From Mya arenaria (Eukaryota > Mollusca > Bivalvia > Myida > Myidae), in assembly GCF_026914265.1 (NCBI RefSeq), contig NC_069123.1:51654949-51718948 (forward strand): a stretch of DNA of 64,000 nt, given 5' to 3'. Positions 58,168 to 64,000 of the stretch are shown piece after piece. The notes beneath the pieces were generated by a model, which saw only the letters and a program-made list of their open reading frames with translations, was not told the origin of the DNA and ran no database searches. Each line of letters opens with the position of its first letter. The first letter of the stretch is position 1. Both the position numbers and the translations under genes were made by a program.

Positions 58168-58861
58168 TAGTCCAAATAATTGTACGTTGACGGATTTTTT
58201 TTAGATTTTTGATATGGCAAATCCTTCACGTACAAATTGTTTAGTATCAAAAGTGGGTAGTTGTTCCGATCAGGATTCCAGGTTAAAGCATAAAGCATCT
58301 ATAAAATATCATAAAAACAAGAAATATTACCAGATAATGTTATTTTATATTAGTTCCGTACACATTTTTTTTATCCAACTTATAATTATGAATTTGACGG
58401 CTTTTCTTCATTTCATTCTGTCAAAACATAACGATATATACATGAAGGGCACCTGCAAGGCTTCAGGGCACAGTTTTAAATCGCTCGCAACATTTCAGCC
58501 ATGGCCGAGTTGTTACGATTGTATAACGAGGTCTATCTCGAAGCTTTGTCGGAGGAGGCCGAGTTATTACGATTGTATCGAGTTGTTCCCCTTCACATAA
58601 TTGTTATCTGTGTCAGTCAACTTTTGTTTTATTGGAAAGGTAAACAACTTGTTTTAATGCATTAAATGCTTGTTTAGTGCAAAATAACATTTCACTTACA
58701 TGGCAAAATATGAATATAACTCTTTATGATCAATTTCAACCATAAAATACTTCACTTTAAACAATTTCAATATTTTTAAAACACCCCCGTTTTTTGCACA
58801 TTCCCGTTTAGACGTTAGGGATTGGAAGAATCCCGTATAACGCGTCTATTATTTTAGACTA
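58168..58861 (+). mobile_element. TAGTC-ended MITE (family T), copy C, inside a LINE
   Basis: It starts TAGTCCAAATAATTG, ends ATTATTTTAGACTA, and is 694 bp long. The LINE sequence GATCTTGAC is duplicated on both sides (58159-58167, 58862-58870), a 9-bp target duplication that is certain because the host frame is known. It is near-identical to copy A at 11941-12637. No transposase domain is present. Confidence 0.93.
58501..58665 (+). other. Small conserved ORF inside family-T MITE, copy C
   Basis: A 54-codon frame beginning MAELLRLYNEVYLEAL with a repeated ELLRLY block and a hydrophobic stretch (HIIVICVSQLLFYW). A potential donor GTAAAC follows YWK. It matches the frame at 12277-12441. It may be a residual first exon of the autonomous parent; no homology was recognised. 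Confidence 0.4.
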
Positions 58862-59593
58862 GATCTTGACCTGCTTCAGACGAGGAGACATCAGGCAAAG
58901 CTTGTATTCATGTTCAAAATCATAAGAGGTATGGTGCCAGCAATTGACAAATCCTGCTTCTTAACGCCTATTCAAAACAAAAGACCCATCAAACCACGAA
59001 ATTTTAGTGACAGTGTTCAAACAAATATAGTAAAAAAAGTTTGCAACCAACCATTCAGACTGTTATCAAATCAAACCAGCTAAAACAGAACAATACAAAC
59101 ATTCATTTATTTATTAAAGGCGGTACAGGACTATTTAGAGTAGCCACAATAATGCGCGTATAGGGAACTTTTTTAACATTTGGATGAAGCGAATGTTTAT
59201 ATCATATATGGACTATATTTGGAGGAGAGTGTCAGGCATGCAAATAGAGTGGAGAGCTTCAAGGCAGCTCTCACACGTCGTGACAGAACGACCAGGACTC
59301 ACCACCGACGCCTTAACACAGAATTGGTCCTGCGTCGTATTCATACAGATACAGATTAACTAGTATTGTGTAACCTACAGATTTTATAAACCTTCTGCAA
59401 CATCGGTGAACAATTCCAGAATAATGTGAAATGAATAACATTCTTGTCAGAAAAGTATTGCAACAAAATTACAAGACATAAGTTAAATGTGTTTAAATGA
59501 TATGTTTAACGCAGATACTGGCTTAACTTACCTTAAAAATCAGGACTCACGTGTGTTTACATGTCAAAACTTTTCCTTGTTGTAAAATTTGCA

Positions 59594-59707
59594 ACATACA
59601 TTCGGGAACTAGCATTTCGTACCCTAACATTTCGTACCCTCCGATTTTTGGTCATTTCGTACCCTACCTATAGTCATTTCGTACCCTACCTATAGTCATT
59701 TCGTACC
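59594..59707. repeat. Short tandem repeat, CATTTCGTACCCTACCTATAGT
   Basis: Five to six units of ~14-23 bp all containing CATTTCGTACC. Non-coding. Confidence 0.85.
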
Positions 59708-60043
59708 ATATATTTTATTTATATTTGAAGTTATATTTTCTTATGAATTTTTTTTAATTAAATGAAAAAAGATGAATTGTATACATATGTGAATCTTATA
59801 TGACTTTAGTGTTTTAGTTCAATCAAAATTTGTTAAAAAGACTAGTCATATACACATGAGAACTATACTAGGGATTTTTTTCATTCATACTTTAATACAT
59901 TCATCATAAAATTCCATAAATGTAACTCCTCAAACTACACTATTTTTTATGTCTTAAAATAGTTTTTATACCTACCAGTAACCTGTTGCTGTCAAAGAAT
60001 GTTTTTTATACATTTCAACAAAAATGAGAAAGTCCCATAATAC
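59708..60043. other. Intergenic, nothing recognised
   Basis: AT-rich; no supported feature. Confidence 0.45.
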
Positions 60044-60047
60044 TTAA

Positions 60048-60419
60048 ATATGCACTATTACTCCCAAATAAGATTTACCACAATTAATAATATTGTTCAA
60101 AATATTCCAAAAACGATGTATAATGGTCGAAAACAATGGTTCTTATGAGGGATACAGAGTTTAATCTAAAAGAATTGAGCATAAAACATGGTATTTCTAC
60201 CATATGAGACTATATAGTAGACCACAGTAAATCTTTTAGCATTCACAATTCATTTAATATTTTTGTGCTTTCTTCTTTTAAATACACGGTTACACTCTTG
60301 TTATCAGTAATGGATTTTTTTCCATTAATGCATTATTTAGCAAGTAGTTAAAGGTTTATCGGTCAAAATTGATGTTCGTTATACATGTGTTTGTATTGAT
60401 ATTGAATAAGAGTGTAACT
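60048..60419. mobile_element. TTAA-type MITE (family B, copy 3)
   Basis: It starts TATGCACTATTACTCCC, ends GAATAAGAGTGTAACT, and is bounded by TTAA on both sides (60044-60047, 60420-60423). It aligns along its length with 46204-46564 and with the two halves of 4196-4867. Confidence 0.8.
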
Positions 60420-60423
60420 TTAA

Positions 60424-61183
60424 AAAAAACAACAGTCAAACGCACTAAGGAATAGTCCTCAGTGCATACCAGTACTTATCGTCCCCATCATCGCATTGAT
60501 AGGGGAGGTTTAGGAAACTTTTTAGTATGAGATCCGTTCAAATTAATGAATTTCAAACTAGCGAGTTTATATACTTCCATGGAAACATATGTTATACATG
60601 TAGGCTGAGCCTAAAAAATACGATGTAGGTAATTTTTATTGATATATTTATGCTGTTCTTTCTACGATCATGTAATTGGTATAATCTGAAGATGATATAT
60701 ATTTTTTTAAATATTGATTATTTAACTTTAGATTTCTATTTACTGTGTCGACATCGATATATTTTATAGTCCAAAGCATCCACGCTTTAATTACTGTTGC
60801 CAATTTTTATATCTAATGATGTTATTGATTCTTCATATTTGTGTAGACTTAATGTACATGATCACCTAAGCATTCTGGTAAGTTGCATATATGCAATATT
60901 TTTCAATAGTAATATTTTATTTAATACTATTTTTTTATGTTCCCTTAGTTAAACAAAATCGAATATAAAATCATGACAAGTGGCATGTGCTCTGTTGGTT
61001 GAAGCAGAATGTTGTGAAAATTGTATGCATCTATCATGTTTTTTTTCAGCAAAAGAGAAATATTCAAGAAGGCAGAAATGTCAACATGCATGCTGGTCTC
61101 CTTTGTTAGGAATGCTTTAACATTAACCAAATTTTCACTCAATCTCTAGTTTAATGGGTAAGTTTACATCAAATAAACAAGAG
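60424..61183. other. Intergenic, nothing recognised
   Basis: AT-rich; short frames only. Confidence 0.45.
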
Positions 61184-61211
61184 GCCCAAAAGGGCCTATT
61201 CTCTACTGGCA

Positions 61212-62297
61212 CATGGGTGAAAGTTGCAAATTTTCAAAATACTGAAAAATTAAGCTGGGGGCCAGGGGGCCGCAGGGCCCCTGGTGGGTCCAGGGCAAAG
61301 CCCTGGCCAGGGGTTCAGGGGGCCGGAGGCTCCCGGAATTAAGCATTTTAAAACACATTTCAAAGCCTTTCCTGTCTTTTAATCAATCAAATATATGTTG
61401 TATATTTATAATATTTCTGGCAGCTTTTGTCAACATATATGTACATAAGGCCCTAGTCATTCTTAAATGCCGTCCAGGCTTCTTTTTTTTAATGATGGTT
61501 AGCCTGGACCAGGCTAACCATCATTAAAAAAAAGAAGCCTGGACGGCATTTTAGAATGACTACATAAGGCCCCTGACAGAAACATCCCTCAATACTTCAA
61601 TTCTTGCTCATTAATCAAGAATTCATTTAACTCTGAAACTCATTCAATAAAAGTTAAAAAATGAAAAACAGAATACAATTAAAGATTTATATTGAATAGT
61701 GTTTTGTATTTTTATCAAGTTACCAATCGGACCATTTCACACCCTTCGAATCGACTTTTGACAGCCTTTGCCACCTCCATTTGTTTTTCGCAGGCTGTTC
61801 AAGCTCTTTCGTATTATACCCTGGGGGTACAAACTTCATTGTTCAATTTTGACAGCAGTATTTCGATTTATTTCATTGTTTATTTTTGCCTCCAATTTGC
61901 GGTATGTCGTAAATGATACTGATCGTATATTCGGCAAAAACTGGCTTTTTCCGCCATCGAAGTTTTTGTTGGCGTGGAAACTGCCGAGGTTATTCGGAGA
62001 ACATTGGAATGACGATGCTTTTTTACGAAAAGAAACGACTATTTACGAAAACGTTCGGCTGATATCGCCGACAGAATTTTACCGCTTATGGCAACGCTAT
62101 TTATAGAACGAAATTGGGAAACCAGAAAATTTAACTTCGTTTTATCTACGATTTTGAGTAGATCGCGATGTTGATGATGGGGTACCCTCCCCCTCCCCCC
62201 TCGAAAAACTCCCCGGATTTACACGATTTAGAAAAATGACCCCTGAGAAGACCGAAAATACGGAATTCCGTATTAATACGGAAAACTTTCACCCATG
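61212..62297. mobile_element. DNA transposon relic with CATGGGTGAAAGTT termini
   Basis: The left CATGGGTGAAAGTT and the right AACTTTCACCCATG are perfect 14-base inverted repeats. CTGGCA flanks both sides (61206-61211, 62298-62303), a 6-bp direct repeat. It is inserted in a dispersed repeat (AACAAGAGGCCCAAAAGGGCC..GGCATGGCTCTTGTG). Inside are a GC-rich palindromic block (61255-61340), a nested snap-back element (61454-61562) and a 112-codon plus-strand frame (61768-62106) of unknown meaning. Superfamily not assigned. Confidence 0.7.
61454..61562. mobile_element. 109-bp near-perfect snap-back element with 10-bp duplication
   Basis: Arms of about 54 bases, TAGTCATTCT..AGCCTGG facing CCAGGCT..GAATGACTA, meet almost without a loop and differ at one base. 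CATAAGGCCC flanks both sides (61444-61453, 61563-61572). The TAGTC/GACTA ends and 10-bp duplication match family T. Confidence 0.85.
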
Positions 62298-62439
62298 CTG
62301 GCATGGCTCTTGTGATCATTTGCAATCCAGAGCATGTACGTTTGAATAATAGACAACAAATTTATAGTTCACTTTTAGTGTTTGGGTTAGCTGAAAACGC
62401 TGCACGTTCAACATCTGAGGACAGGAAGTGTTGTAAGCA

Positions 62440-63470
62440 GATTAGTTGCATGAACTATTTTAATATGTGCCAAGTAAAGGTAATCTGAGGGTAAAAAATA
62501 TTTGCTTTCAAAACTGTACTCATCGTCAAAATTCATTTCTGTAGCTTTAAAAATAAAGGTCGGTCAAAGGTCAAAGTCAAGGACATCCGAGGACAACATT
62601 AATGCTTGTTTGCAAAACTGTTCACATGGTCAAAATTTCATTACAGTACCTTTAAAAATTAATAAGTTAGTCAAAAGGGGTGGGGCCAGCTTTTGCCCAA
62701 GGGGCATTATTTCAAATGTTTTCAATTGCATCATATGATGCTCCACAACAAATATCAAAGGTATGGGCCTTGTGGTTTGAAAGAAGATTTTGAAAATATT
62801 TCTTAAATAAGTCTCAAGGAAAATAGTGACACCCAGGGCAGTGCCAGTTTTGACCCAAGGGGCATACTTTGAACAACCATGGTAGTGGACCACTAAATAA
62901 AGCCTTGTTCAAAATAGCAAGGATTTGCATAGTGGTTTCAGACAAAAAGATTTTTAACATTTCCCAATTTAAGGGGGGGAGTCCGTCCCTTACAAAGAAA
63001 AGAGAACTCTTCCCTGGGCCTCCGCCAACATCGTTTGCACTTGGCTAAAAATAGACTTAGCTTAAAATAGCATTTTTTATACTTTCAAGACCCATAATCC
63101 TGGCATGCATGGGCAGATCTGGCTGGTTTTCAAAAGGAACCGAGTTCTAATCGATATCTAAATAGTGTACAAGTTTCATCGAGATACAATCAAAACTGAA
63201 GACTGTATCATGTTCACAAGCTAGTGTTTACACAATAGCATTTTTTTTATACTATCAAGGGCCATAATCTAGGCATGCATGGGCGGATCTGGCTGGTTTT
63301 CGAAAGGAAACAAACTCTAATGGATATCTAGATACTGTACATCGAGACAAAATCAAAACTGAAGACTGTATCGTGTTCACAAGCAATTGTTTACAGACGC
63401 ACGGACGCACATACTATGTACACATTACCATCGCATAAGCTCTTCTGGCCAAAGGCCAGTAGAGCTAAAA
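62440..63470. repeat. Degenerate dispersed/tandem repeat ending GCCAGTAGAGCTAAAAAC
   Basis: Units with GGTCAAAATTTCATTACAG, GGGGCCAGCTTTTGCCCAAG, and two ~180-bp copies of GGCATGCATGGGCRGATCTG..CAAAACTGAAGACTGTATC. It closes ACGCACGGACGCACA..CATCGCATAAGCTC..GCCAGTAGAGCTAAAAAC, a tail typical of mollusc repeats. Non-coding. Confidence 0.7.
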
Positions 63471-64000
63471 ACATCAACAAACCAAACTAGCAATTTTATT
63501 TCAAACATGTTGCCCCCCCCAGTTCAAGATTCATATAAGACATTTTGACTAATTGGAAATAATATTATGTTCTATTTCAAAATAAACAAGGGAAAACATT
63601 GTATTTAAGACATTTTAATAATTCGATCTAAATATTAGTACAAAATCATATCATTGTACACAGACAGTGTGACAAAAATAATATATATACTAACAATAAT
63701 GGCAATGTTTAACGTAATGATAAAAGATCAATGATAATTGAAGTATGTATACTTTACAAATAACTTTTTCAAAGTAATTACCAGTATTACTAGTGTCACA
63801 GACTTTAAAAATAACAGTACAGTCAAAACTCGCCATGTTTTAGACGTTAGGACCTTAGGAAATAGTTTGAGATAATGAATATTTGATATAACAAAATACA
63901 AAAAGTGTACAAGTAAACCCCACACACAGTTTGACAAAACCAGAACATGGAGATAACAGATTGTGCCATAGCAAGTTTAGCTGAAAATGATTTGTATCAG
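63471..64000. other. Intergenic, nothing recognised
   Basis: AT-rich with a C-tract at about 63512; no supported gene. Confidence 0.45.

Larger units (their letters stand above)
57826..59360 (+). mobile_element. Non-LTR retrotransposon (LINE) fragment, split by a MITE
   Basis: The plus-strand translation shows SVKVDSGVPQGTVLGPLMF and HINDIPDTV (RT palm). After an internal deletion of the catalytic-box region come RSTLEYVKWDSYK, IKKIQRHAE, YTSRDDGCVTDMLQRLDLD and LLQTRRHQAKLVFMFKIIRG, then VESFKAALTRRDRTTR near the 3' end. These are jockey-like RT and C-terminal tail motifs. In-frame stops and the deletion make it dead. The family-T element at 58168-58861 sits between DLD and LLQ; the reading frame is continuous across it if the element and one duplication are ignored. 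Confidence 0.85.

Noticed and set aside
61768-62106. 112-aa plus-strand frame in the CATGGGTGAAAG-ended element
   Set aside because: No transposase motif recognised; kept only as part of the element.

Overview
The window is eukaryotic and AT-rich, with spliced genes, long introns and a dense load of DNA-transposon and non-LTR debris. Several dispersed families (an AGCTCGACTATTC-type repeat, AGGGGCTAGACACCAG and AGCTGCACTCTCACAG termini, GGCCCCAATTTCTCGAAAC termini, a tRNA-derived SINE) are ones I associate with bivalve mollusc genomes. I infer a bivalve, probably heterodont; the species cannot be fixed from the sequence alone. I saw no CRISPR array, no rRNA and no LTR or capsid-bearing element.

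Four host genes could be rebuilt exon by exon, each with GT-AG introns and matching phases. (1) A Rho-family GTPase, minus strand, 5988-8882, 5 coding exons, 186 aa, with a canonical P-loop and a CKLL prenylation box but a shortened Rho insert region. (2) A 472-aa protein, plus strand, 31448-36180, 3 coding exons, with an N-myristoylation-type start (MGTCYSK), a polybasic stretch and a short C-terminal helix; I do not recognise it. Up to three non-coding leader exons may lie in the 5 kb upstream. (3) A BDH1/SDR9C-like short-chain dehydrogenase, minus strand, 45012-51202, 6 coding exons, 359 aa, with a complete catalytic tetrad and an N-terminal membrane anchor. (4) ZCCHC7, the metazoan Air1/Air2-type zinc-knuckle subunit of TRAMP-like nuclear RNA surveillance, minus strand, 53210-56810, 7 coding exons, 740 aa. 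The genes are unrelated in function and do not form a pathway.

Layout: 1-5.9 kb, MITEs, inverted repeats and an EcoRI-site-rich minisatellite. 6-8.9 kb, Rho gene with a trinucleotide tract and a MITE in its introns. 9.6-20 kb, transposon-rich: a tandem pair of 0.7-kb elements, a truncated hAT element with a 330-aa transposase remnant, a CAGGGTTCCC-ended element, a LINE fragment and a TTAA-type MITE. 23.2-25.9 kb, a degenerate tandem repeat interrupted by a hAT-like element with an 8-bp target duplication. 26-37.6 kb, gene 2 with its candidate leader exons. 37.7-45 kb, nested MITEs and a 46-bp satellite. 45-57.7 kb, SDR and ZCCHC7 head-to-tail on the minus strand. 57.8-64 kb, a LINE fragment split by a MITE, then further MITEs and repeats.

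The most informative observations concern the mobile DNA. At least three sequence families (termini TAGTC, CAATCTCATT and CATTCGGAA) each carry 9-10-bp flanking direct repeats, the signature of Mutator-like transposition. One of them cleanly splits a LINE reading frame and carries a small conserved ORF ending near a splice-donor-like site. Several other families use TTAA targets, and one is nested in another so that the empty site can be read from paralogous copies in the same window.
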